Shown here: piece after piece, positions 1 through 5,794 of the stretch | How positions within the stretch are numbered: position 1 is the stretch's first letter | Layout: the number at the start of each line of letters is the position of its first letter | NCBI GenBank assembly: GCA_012961305.1 | Contig: DTZQ01000116.1 | Span: forward strand, 1-12,136 | Reading direction: 5' to 3' | Length of the DNA: 12,136 nucleotides | Source of the DNA: Armatimonadota bacterium | Lineage (GTDB): Bacteria > Armatimonadota > UBA10988 > DTZQ01 | Position numbers and translations under genes: made by a program | The notes under the pieces: model-generated | What the model was told of the DNA's origin: nothing | The model's input: the letters and a program-made list of their open reading frames with translations, nothing else | The model's database searches: none

Positions 1-1566
1 ATCCACGCTGGAGGTGGCCTCATCCAGAATGAGGATGCGCGGGTTGGCCAGCAGGGCGCGAGCGAAGCAAATCAACTGCCGCTGCCCCACCGACAGCCGT
101 ACGCCGCGCTCGTGGACGGGAGTGTCGTATCCCTCGGGCAGGTTGACGATGAACTCGTGCGCTCCCACGGCCCGGGCGGCGGCCTCGATTTCCTCTTCCG
201 TCGCATTTAGGCGTCCATAGCGGATGTTGTCCCGCACCGTGCCGGAAAAGAGGACGCTCTCCTGCAAGACGATGCCCATCTGCGCCCGCAGAGAAGCCAG
301 AGTCACCTGCCGAAGGTCGTAGTGGCCAATGAGAATGCGTCCCTGCTGAGGTTCGTAAAGGCGCAGAAGCAGGTTTACAATGGTCGTCTTGCCCGCGCCG
401 GTGGGCCCCACCAGGGCTACCCGCTGTCCCACATCCGCGGTGAAACAGAGGTCGTGAAGGACGTAATTTTCATCCTCGTAAGCAAAGGTCACGTGCTCAA
501 AGCGAATGGGTGCGGGACGATGGGGCAGTTCCACTGCCTCCGGAGCGTCTTGGACCAGCGGCTCGGTGTCCAGAACTTCAAACACCCGTTCGGCCCCCGC
601 CATGGCCCGTTGCAACTGGGCGTACAGCCGCGTCAGGTTGCGCACGGGCATGAAGAACAAATCAAAGTACCGCTGAAAGGCCACCAACACCCCTATTTTC
701 ATTTGGCCCTCCAGGACCAACATGCCGCCGTAGAGCAGCAGTCCGGCATTGGCCAATCCGCCGATGACCTCCATAGTAGGGAAAAACTTGGAGAACAGGC
801 GCACCCCGTTTAGGCCGGCCTGCCAACTCTCCTGGTTTACGGCCGCGAATCGCCGTCGGTTCTCCTCCTCCCGGGCGAAGGCCTGTACCACGCGCACGCC
901 GGAGATGTTCTCCTGCAGAGCGGCGGTCACTGCTGCCACCTTTTCCTGGACGGCCCGGAAAACCTCATGGGCCCGGCGGCGAAAACCGACCATGACCACT
1001 GCCAACAGGGGCACGAACAGGGCCATGAACAGCGTCAGTCCGGCGTGCATCCGGGTCATGAGCACTACGGCCCCGATGAGGGTCAGCAGGTCGCCGAGCA
1101 TGGAGATTACGCCTGCAGTCAGGATTTCCGCAATGGCATCAATGTCGTTGGTCACCCGCGACATGATGCGCCCGGCCTCCTGGCGCTCGTAGAAATCCAG
1201 CGAAAGCCGTTGCAGGTGGGCAAAGAGCGCGTTGCGCAGGTCGGAAATGGCCCGATAGCCGGCCCACTGGAGCAGGTACTCCTGCGGATAGGCCAACAGC
1301 GCATTGCCCAGGGCCAAACCAATGTAGGCCAGAGCAATTAGTGAGAGGAACTGGAAGTCGTGCCGGGGCAGGGCCTCGTCTAACATCATCTTCCACAGAT
1401 AGGGTTGCACCAGGGCCGCTGCCCGTGCCAACAGCATGGCCAGTGCAGCCAGGAGCAAGCGCGACGAATAGGGCCGCAAAAACCCCCACAGCCGCCGCAG
1501 CAGCATCCAGTCAAACAGTTTGGTTGGCCCTTCCTCCGTTGCCGGGGGAGGCCCATGGAATAGCAT
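1..1566 (-). CDS. ABC exporter half-transporter, consensus-site subunit (TM288/BmrD-like), 3' end outside window
   Basis: This is an open minus-strand frame of 522 codons that runs off base 1, so the last part of the nucleotide-binding domain is missing. It encodes an N-terminal six-helix type IV exporter domain (about residues 20-340) followed by an ATPase domain. Visible motifs are Walker A GPTGAGKTT with Lys393, a Q-loop LQES, a signature LSVGQ (491-495) and Walker B ILILDEATSSVD with the catalytic Glu516. The signature has Val where LSGGQ is normal. In heterodimeric exporters such as TM287/TM288 the partner with the intact Glu carries the altered signature, because that signature faces the degenerate site of the other subunit. 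The ATG at 1566 was chosen because GAGG lies 8 bases upstream. It follows its partner gene by 135 bases and probably forms an obligate heterodimer with it in the inner membrane. Substrate (drug, lipid or peptide) is unknown. Confidence 0.93.
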   Translation of the reverse strand, partial: MLFHGPPPATEEGPTKLFDWMLLRRLWGFLRPYSSRLLLAALAMLLARAAALVQPYLWKMMLDEALPRHDFQFLSLIALAYIGLALGNALLAYPQEYLLQWAGYRAISDLRNALFAHLQRLSLDFYERQEAGRIMSRVTNDIDAIAEILTAGVISMLGDLLTLIGAVVLMTRMHAGLTLFMALFVPLLAVVMVGFRRRAHEVFRAVQEKVAAVTAALQENISGVRVVQAFAREEENRRRFAAVNQESWQAGLNGVRLFSKFFPTMEVIGGLANAGLLLYGGMLVLEGQMKIGVLVAFQRYFDLFFMPVRNLTRLYAQLQRAMAGAERVFEVLDTEPLVQDAPEAVELPHRPAPIRFEHVTFAYEDENYVLHDLCFTADVGQRVALVGPTGAGKTTIVNLLLRLYEPQQGRILIGHYDLRQVTLASLRAQMGIVLQESVLFSGTVRDNIRYGRLNATEEEIEAAARAVGAHEFIVNLPEGYDTPVHERGVRLSVGQRQLICFARALLANPRILILDEATSSVD

Positions 1567-1581
1567 AATAATTACCTCACC

Positions 1582-1599
1582 TATTCGGTCATCCGAATA
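1582..1599. promoter_or_regulatory. Perfect 18-bp inverted repeat in leader of second ABC gene
   Basis: TATTCGG and CCGAATA are perfect 7-base arms around a 4-base centre. The repeat ends two bases before the GTGAGG Shine-Dalgarno region (1580-1575) of the gene starting at 1566. It could be a repressor operator, or an RNA hairpin abutting the ribosome binding site that tunes translation of the second subunit. No T-tract follows, so it is not an intrinsic terminator. The structure is seen directly; the function is inferred. Confidence 0.5.
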
Positions 1600-1628
1600 A
1601 TCGCCAACCTCGCCATAAGGGCCGTTCA

Positions 1629-1658
1629 GTTAGATAAGCAACACCCGTCCGCTGTCAA
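1629..1658 (-). promoter_or_regulatory. Possible internal promoter for second ABC gene
   Basis: On the minus strand a perfect -35 TTGACA (1658-1653) is followed after 18 bases by a weak -10-like TCTAAC (1634-1629), matching 4 of 6 consensus positions. It lies in the 135-base gap between the two exporter genes, about 63 bases before the ATG at 1566, with the inverted repeat 1582-1599 downstream. Only the -35 is convincing; co-transcription from the upstream gene remains the simpler view. Confidence 0.3.
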
Positions 1659-1701
1659 AACATGTTCGGAAACGGGAAAGCATTTCAGCGAAACCCATCT
1701 G

Positions 1702-3447
1702 TTACCGGTCAATAACATGGCTTTCCTCCCCTCCTCCCTGCAAATGCCACAGTTGGGCGTAGCGTCCGTTCAGGGCCAGGAGTTCCTCGTGCGTGCCCTG
1801 CTCGACAATGCGACCATTCTCCAGGAAGAGGATGTGATGCGCGTTCTTTACCGCCGAAACGCGTTGGGCGATGATAAAAGTGGTCCGGCCCTTTATGGCT
1901 TCCCGCAGTGCCTGCTGGATGCGATGTTCCGTCTCGGTGTCCACGTTAGAGGTAGCATCGTCCAGAATGAGCACTTTGGGGTCTATTAGCAGCGCCCGCG
2001 CCAAAGCGATGCGCTGTTTCTGGCCTCCGGACAGGCGTACTCCCCGCTCGCCTACCTCGGTGTGGTAACCGTCGGGCAGACTCATGATGAAATCGTGAAT
2101 CTGGGCGATTTTGGCGACCGCTTCAATTTCCTCCAGGGTGGCTTCGGGTCGGCCGTAGGCGATGTTTTCGCGGAGGGAGGCGGCGAACAGGAAAGTGTCC
2201 TGCTGGACCAAGCCTATTAAGCGGCGAAGGCGCCACAGCGGCCATTGGCGCACGTCCACGCCGTCCACCAGGATGCGACCGGCCGTCACGTCGTAAAAGC
2301 GCGGGATGAGGTGCAGGAAGGTGCTCTTGCCCACGCCCGTGGCCCCCAGCAAGCCAATGACGCTGCCCGGCGGCGCATCCAGGGAAAGGTCGCGCAGGAC
2401 CGGCTCCCGACCGGGGTACTGGAAAGTTACGTGTTCAAACCGCACGTGGCCCTGGATTTCAGACGGTACTACGGGATGGGGAGGGGAAGCAATTTCCGGC
2501 TGCCGGTCGAGCAGGGCAAAAATCCGCTCCCCAGCGGCTATGGCCCGCCCCAACACGTTGACCGAATAACCCAACATCCGTATCGGAAACACCATCATGC
2601 CCAGGTAGAGGTTGAATTGAATGAGTTCCCCTACGGTGAGCCGGCCTTGCATCACCGCCCAACCGCCCAGCCAGAGCACCCCGGCCATTCCCACCGCAGT
2701 GACGAAATCCTGTGAGGGAAAATAGGAAGCCCACAGCACTACCAGTCGCAGCCACTTGCGGAATACTCCCTCCACCTGCCCGCCGAAGCGTTCCATTTCG
2801 TAGGGTTCCCGCCCGTAGGCTTTGACCACCTTTACCCCCGTGACGTTCTCCTGCAGCACTGTGGTCATGTCCGCCACCTGCGCCCGCATATCCTCAAAGG
2901 CTGGACGAATGCGCGAACCGAAGAAATACGACCGCAAGCCCAACACCGGCACCGTCCACAGGGAAAGTAGGGCCAGTTGCCAATCGGTGAGCAGGCAGAG
3001 GATAAGGGCCCCCAGGAAAAACAGACTCCCACTGGCGATTTGGGACACCCCAAAGCCCAGGAACCGCCGCAGCGATTCCACATCTCCCGTCAGCCGGGAC
3101 ATCAGTTCGCCCGTCTGTTCCTGGTCATAGAAACTGAAGGACAGCCGCTGCAAGTGGTCGTACATATCGTTGCGCAGGTCCCGGATGACGCTCAGGGCCG
3201 CAAACTCCACCCAGCGAATTTGCAGGAAGACGAACAGGGCAGACAGGGCCGAAAGGCCAAACACCGCCCCTGACATGTGCAGCAGTACGTCCACCTGTCG
3301 GGCGGTTAAGCCCAGGTCCACCGCCCGCCGTACTGCTTGCGGCAGCAGCATACTCGTTCCTTGTGCCAGTAAAATGCACATCTGGGCCGCTGCCAAGCAG
3401 CGCCAGTACGGACCCAGGTAAGTGAGCAGTCGCTTGAAAACGGCCAT
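1702..3447 (-). CDS. ABC exporter half-transporter, degenerate-site subunit (TM287/BmrC-like)
   Basis: A complete 581-residue half-transporter with a six-helix membrane domain (about residues 10-315) and an ATPase domain (about 335-575). Motifs seen are Walker A GATGVGKST (Lys374), Q-loop VQQD, a canonical signature LSGGQ (472-476), and Walker B VLILDDATSNVD, where Asp497 replaces the catalytic Glu. The switch region reads IIAQR, with Gln528 where His is normal. The same two changes occur in TM287 and related subunits of heterodimeric exporters, where one ATP site binds but barely hydrolyses ATP. The gene immediately downstream supplies the complementary subunit with an intact Glu and an altered signature. 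The ATG at 3447 has AGGAT about 7 bases upstream and a perfect consensus promoter further upstream (3543-3515). Location is the cytoplasmic membrane. The exported substrate cannot be deduced; multidrug or lipid export is typical of the family. Confidence 0.95.
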   Translation of the reverse strand: MAVFKRLLTYLGPYWRCLAAAQMCILLAQGTSMLLPQAVRRAVDLGLTARQVDVLLHMSGAVFGLSALSALFVFLQIRWVEFAALSVIRDLRNDMYDHLQRLSFSFYDQEQTGELMSRLTGDVESLRRFLGFGVSQIASGSLFFLGALILCLLTDWQLALLSLWTVPVLGLRSYFFGSRIRPAFEDMRAQVADMTTVLQENVTGVKVVKAYGREPYEMERFGGQVEGVFRKWLRLVVLWASYFPSQDFVTAVGMAGVLWLGGWAVMQGRLTVGELIQFNLYLGMMVFPIRMLGYSVNVLGRAIAAGERIFALLDRQPEIASPPHPVVPSEIQGHVRFEHVTFQYPGREPVLRDLSLDAPPGSVIGLLGATGVGKSTFLHLIPRFYDVTAGRILVDGVDVRQWPLWRLRRLIGLVQQDTFLFAASLRENIAYGRPEATLEEIEAVAKIAQIHDFIMSLPDGYHTEVGERGVRLSGGQKQRIALARALLIDPKVLILDDATSNVDTETEHRIQQALREAIKGRTTFIIAQRVSAVKNAHHILFLENGRIVEQGTHEELLALNGRYAQLWHLQGGGEESHVIDR

Positions 3448-3514
3448 AGATACATCCTATCCCCTTTCCCCGACGCGCTCAGGACCTTATGGTTCACTTA
3501 CCTCTTCCGGGGGC

Positions 3515-3543
3515 ATTATACTACCGAAAGGTAGGCTTGTCAA
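3515..3543 (-). promoter_or_regulatory. Perfect sigma-70 consensus promoter of the ABC exporter operon
   Basis: On the minus strand TTGACA (3543-3538) and TATAAT (3520-3515) both match the consensus 6 of 6 and are separated by exactly 17 bases. Transcription would start near 3508, leaving a leader of about 60 bases before the ATG at 3447. Such a strong promoter normally needs repression, and the spacer contains an inverted repeat (3521-3534). Confidence 0.85.
3521..3534. promoter_or_regulatory. Inverted repeat inside the promoter spacer, candidate operator
   Basis: CTACC-GAAA-GGTAG is a perfect inverted repeat with 5-base arms, lying wholly between the -35 and -10 of the exporter promoter. 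A protein bound there would block RNA polymerase, as TetR-, MarR- or PadR-family repressors of exporter genes do. No regulator gene is present in the window, so the binding protein is unknown. The arms are short, so chance occurrence is possible. Confidence 0.5.
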
Positions 3544-3557
3544 CTCATAAACACTCA

Positions 3558-3610
3558 AGCCCTCACCCCCTAACCTCCTCTCCCGAGGCTCTGGGGGAAG
3601 GGGAACACTT
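3558..3610. repeat. C-rich/G-rich imperfect inverted repeat, possible dispersed repeat copy
   Basis: The block begins with a CCCTCACCCCCTAACC-like run, continues with CCTCTCCC, and after a short GAGGCTCT centre ends with GGGGGAAGGGG, so the two halves can pair imperfectly. Short intergenic elements of this appearance are common in multiple copies in Chloroflexota and cyanobacterial genomes. Only one copy is visible here, so its repeat status is inferred from appearance. Confidence 0.35.
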
Positions 3611-3722
3611 CCGGTTGCTCCTTATCCCCCTCCTGCCAATCTTTACCCCGTCGGAAGGAAAAAGACGAGCAAGGACGAATGGAATTTTACCTACAACCTT
3701 CAGCAGTGGAAGTGGGGGGTTA

Positions 3723-3742
3723 GAAGTCGGATTTCCAACTTC
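3723..3742. repeat. 20-bp near-perfect palindrome
   Basis: GAAGTCGGA and TCCAACTTC pair over 8 of 9 positions around a TT centre. It sits about 70-90 bases upstream of the dehydrogenase start. It could be an operator or the remnant of a repeat; nothing else in the window matches it. Confidence 0.3.
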
Positions 3743-3800
3743 GGGATGGTTGGCGGGTTAGGACTGAAGGCTGACTGCTGAGGGCTGGACGCTTACCCCA

Positions 3801-3807
3801 GAGGAGG
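3801..3807 (+). promoter_or_regulatory. Ribosome binding site that fixes the dehydrogenase start
   Basis: GAGGAGG lies 6 bases before the ATG at 3814. An in-frame TTG at 3808 directly abuts this site with no spacer, so it cannot be the start. The ATG at 3814 is therefore chosen. Confidence 0.85.
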
Positions 3808-3813
3808 TTGCCA

Positions 3814-4731
3814 ATGAGCGTTAGACGAATTGCACCGGATACGACCAGGGTCGGCTGGATTGGCACCGGCGTCATGGGAGGGCCGATGGCCGGTCACGTG
3901 TTAAAAGCAGGCTATGCCCTGACCGTGTACAACCGCACTCGGGCTAAAGCCCAACCGTGGGTGGAGCGGGGAGCGCAATGGGCTGACAGTCCTCAAGCGG
4001 TGGCGGAGCAATCGGAGGTGGTGTTCACCATGCTTGGCTTCCCTCGCGATGTGCGGGAGGTCATCTTGGGGACTAACGGCGTCCTGGCGGGAGCCCGGTC
4101 AGGGAGCATCATCGTGGACATGAGCACCAGCGAACCTTCGCTGGCGGTGGAAATCTACGAAAGGGCGAAATCTAAAGGGGTGTATAGCGTGGACGCACCG
4201 GTGTCCGGAGGCGACGTAGGGGCGCGTGAAGGAACCCTGTCCATCATGATTGGCGGTGATGAGGAAATCGTCCAGGCCCTGCAACCCCTTTTCGAGACCT
4301 TGGGCCGAAACATCGTCTATCAAGGCCCTGCAGGCAGCGGCCAGCATACGAAAATGTGCAATCAAATCGTGGTGGCCGGCACCATGATTGGCGTATGTGA
4401 GGCCCTGCTCTACGGCTATCGCGCAGGGTTAGATTTGGAAACCATGATGGCTTCCATCAGCCGGGGTGCTGCGGCCTGCTGGACCTTGGATAATTTGGCT
4501 CCCCGTATTCTCCAGCGTAACTTCGACCCCGGCTTCTTCGTGGAGCATTTTGTCAAAGACATGAGCATCGCCCTGGCGGAAGCAGAGCAGATGAACCTGA
4601 GCCTGCCCGGCTTGGCCTTAGTGCATCAACTGTACGTGGCCTTGAAAGCCCAGGGACATGGCAAATTGGGTTCCCACGCATTGATGCTGGCCTTAGAACA
4701 ACTCTCCCAGGTCCAGGTAAAATCCGAATGA
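3814..4731 (+). CDS. 3-hydroxyisobutyrate dehydrogenase-family NAD(P)-dependent reductase
   Basis: A 305-residue protein of normal length for the beta-hydroxyacid dehydrogenase family. The N-terminal Rossmann domain shows GWIGTGVMGGPMA (14-26) and YNRT (39-42); the NRT after strand 2 is usual in members that use NADP(H). The substrate motif DAPVSGGDVGAREGT spans 127-141. The helix with the catalytic lysine reads GPAGSGQHTKMCNQ, with Lys180 and Asn183. The C-terminal helical domain has the FVKDMSIAL motif (246-254). Family members interconvert small beta-hydroxy acids and semialdehydes: 3-hydroxyisobutyrate, tartronate semialdehyde (GarR), succinic semialdehyde (GHBDH/GLYR) or gamma-hydroxybutyrate. 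These motifs do not separate those activities. The protein should be cytoplasmic. The gene stands alone on the plus strand, divergent from the exporter and convergent with the carbohydrate cluster. A role in sugar-acid catabolism linked to that cluster is possible but unproven. Confidence 0.93.
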   Translation: MSVRRIAPDTTRVGWIGTGVMGGPMAGHVLKAGYALTVYNRTRAKAQPWVERGAQWADSPQAVAEQSEVVFTMLGFPRDVREVILGTNGVLAGARSGSIIVDMSTSEPSLAVEIYERAKSKGVYSVDAPVSGGDVGAREGTLSIMIGGDEEIVQALQPLFETLGRNIVYQGPAGSGQHTKMCNQIVVAGTMIGVCEALLYGYRAGLDLETMMASISRGAAACWTLDNLAPRILQRNFDPGFFVEHFVKDMSIALAEAEQMNLSLPGLALVHQLYVALKAQGHGKLGSHALMLALEQLSQVQVKSE

Positions 4732-4754
4732 GCCCTTTCGGGAAAATCGTTAAT

Positions 4755-4776
4755 AGGTCAAGGGGTCAATTGACCT
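4755..4776. repeat. Nested palindrome in the convergent intergenic gap
   Basis: AGGTCAA (4755-4761) and TTGACCT (4770-4776) form 7-base arms around an 8-base loop. The loop side also makes a perfect 12-bp palindrome GGTCAATTGACC (4764-4775). Distant 6-base arms AGCCCT (4731-4736) and AGGGCT (4786-4791) frame the structure. It lies between two convergent stop codons, where a two-way terminator would be expected, but no T-run follows on either strand. Confidence 0.45.
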
Positions 4777-4805
4777 CCTGCCCAGAGGGCTGAACACTTA
4801 TGGAT

Positions 4806-5678
4806 TCACCTGGCTGCAGCAAGTTGGGTCAGGGTTCGGCGGATGAAGTCTAACGATTGTCGGATGCCCGGCAAAGGTGCCTGCGGTTGGAGTTCGTATT
4901 CCAAGGCCAAGCAGCCTTGAAACTTGACCTCACGCAGGGCTTGCAGGATGTCGCGAATGGGCAAGATGCCGGTTCCAATCACTACATCATGTTTTTCGGC
5001 GTTGACATCCTTCAGGTGAACTCCGTAGAGGCGGTTTTTCAGTCTCCGAATTAGCCGAACCGAATCCCCTCCCGCGCGGGCCAAATGACCGGTGTCCAAA
5101 CAGACCCCGATGCGTTCGTGGTGCCCCTCCAGGGCTTGCAGCAAGTTCTCCTCCGTAGCGTAGCGGTGCCCGGGGCCATGGTTGTGGATGGCAATGTTAA
5201 TCCCGAATTCCTCCACCAACCGGTCCAGACTGGCGAAACTGGCCGGAGCAGGGTCGGCGCTAAGGCATGGGATTCCTACCGCCTTGGCGAACTCGAAAAC
5301 CGCCCGATTTTTCGCCTCCTCGGCTCCGAAGCCCACCACCCCATAGGCCAGCACCCTAACTTGGTATCGCGCCAGTTGGTCCCGAATGGCTGCCCGTTGG
5401 TCCGGGTTCGTCGTCAAGGGCAGGTGACCCGGGAAAACCTCTAAATAGCGCAGGTCCAGTTCCTTTACCCGCTCTAAACATTCCGCAAACGAAAACCGAC
5501 GCAGTGAGTAACTTTGCAGGCCCAGTCGGAGTCCGCCAACCAATGGTTCCGGGGTGGCTTCCGCTGCATCACCTTCTGAGGGGCATAGGTGGGACAGGAT
5601 AACGGCTCCCACAGTGCCCCTTACTCCCCAGCGGAGGAACTCCCGCCGGGAAACCCTTTGGGTCCCTGATACAGACAT
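4806..5678 (-). CDS. Tat-exported sugar phosphate isomerase/epimerase-like TIM-barrel protein (AP_endonuc_2 superfamily)
   Basis: A 290-residue protein starting with a twin-arginine signal: SRREFLRWG at 10-18, a hydrophobic stretch to about residue 31, and a plausible AEA cleavage site near 39-41. The mature part is a compact xylose-isomerase-like barrel. Likely metal and substrate ligands are Glu80 (YLEVFPGH), His165/His167 (AIHNHGPG), Asp195 and His198 (CLDTGHLARAG), His221 (GVHLKDV) and Glu260 (LALEYE). Tat export implies folding, perhaps metal loading, before crossing the membrane, and action outside the cytoplasm. Exported members often sit beside exported Gfo/Idh/MocA oxidoreductases, as here. 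Known superfamily reactions include sugar epimerisation and cleavage of 3-keto glycosides (DgpB/DgpC-type partners). The start ATG at 5678 has GGAGG 8 bases upstream. It is the last gene of the cluster, 116 bases after the preceding one. The precise reaction is unknown. Confidence 0.88.
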   Translation of the reverse strand: MSVSGTQRVSRREFLRWGVRGTVGAVILSHLCPSEGDAAEATPEPLVGGLRLGLQSYSLRRFSFAECLERVKELDLRYLEVFPGHLPLTTNPDQRAAIRDQLARYQVRVLAYGVVGFGAEEAKNRAVFEFAKAVGIPCLSADPAPASFASLDRLVEEFGINIAIHNHGPGHRYATEENLLQALEGHHERIGVCLDTGHLARAGGDSVRLIRRLKNRLYGVHLKDVNAEKHDVVIGTGILPIRDILQALREVKFQGCLALEYELQPQAPLPGIRQSLDFIRRTLTQLAAAR

Positions 5679-5794
5679 TGGCTTTACCTCCGGTCAACTG
5701 CGGGGGGCTCCCCTGCATCTTCGTCCCCTACGGCTTCGGTGGCCGGATAGGGATTATCTCTGAGTTTACCACAATCCGCTGCGCTCTGCAAGAG

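Larger units (their letters stand above)
3448..3813. other. Divergent intergenic region, 366 bases, non-coding
   Basis: No gene is supported between the divergently transcribed exporter operon (start 3447) and the dehydrogenase gene (start 3814). The left third holds the exporter promoter with its inverted repeat (3515-3543). The centre holds a C-rich repeat-like block (3558-3610). The right third holds a 20-bp palindrome (3723-3742) and a run of GCTGA-like words (3764-3789, variants of CTGAAGGCTGACTGCTGAGG) that looks like decayed simple sequence. No convincing plus-strand promoter for the dehydrogenase gene was found. Confidence 0.7.

Noticed and set aside
3489..3761. A 90-codon plus-strand frame in the divergent intergenic region
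   Set aside because: No ribosome binding site, it begins inside the exporter leader, crosses the C-rich repeat block and encodes low-complexity Pro/Ser/Gly sequence.
4731..4745. CCCTTTCGGG just after the dehydrogenase stop as an intrinsic terminator
   Set aside because: The stem is only three base pairs and no T-run follows.
4806..5678. Possible lipoprotein signal in the TIM-barrel protein (SHLC near residues 29-32)
   Set aside because: The residues before Cys32 do not match a lipobox (His and Leu at -2 and -1), while the twin-arginine motif and an AEA cleavage site downstream are present.
5679..5794. A promoter-like TTGCAG - 17 - TAAACT on the minus strand before the last cluster gene
   Set aside because: Only 3 of 6 and 4 of 6 consensus matches; such pairs are expected by chance in 116 bases, and co-directional transcription explains expression.
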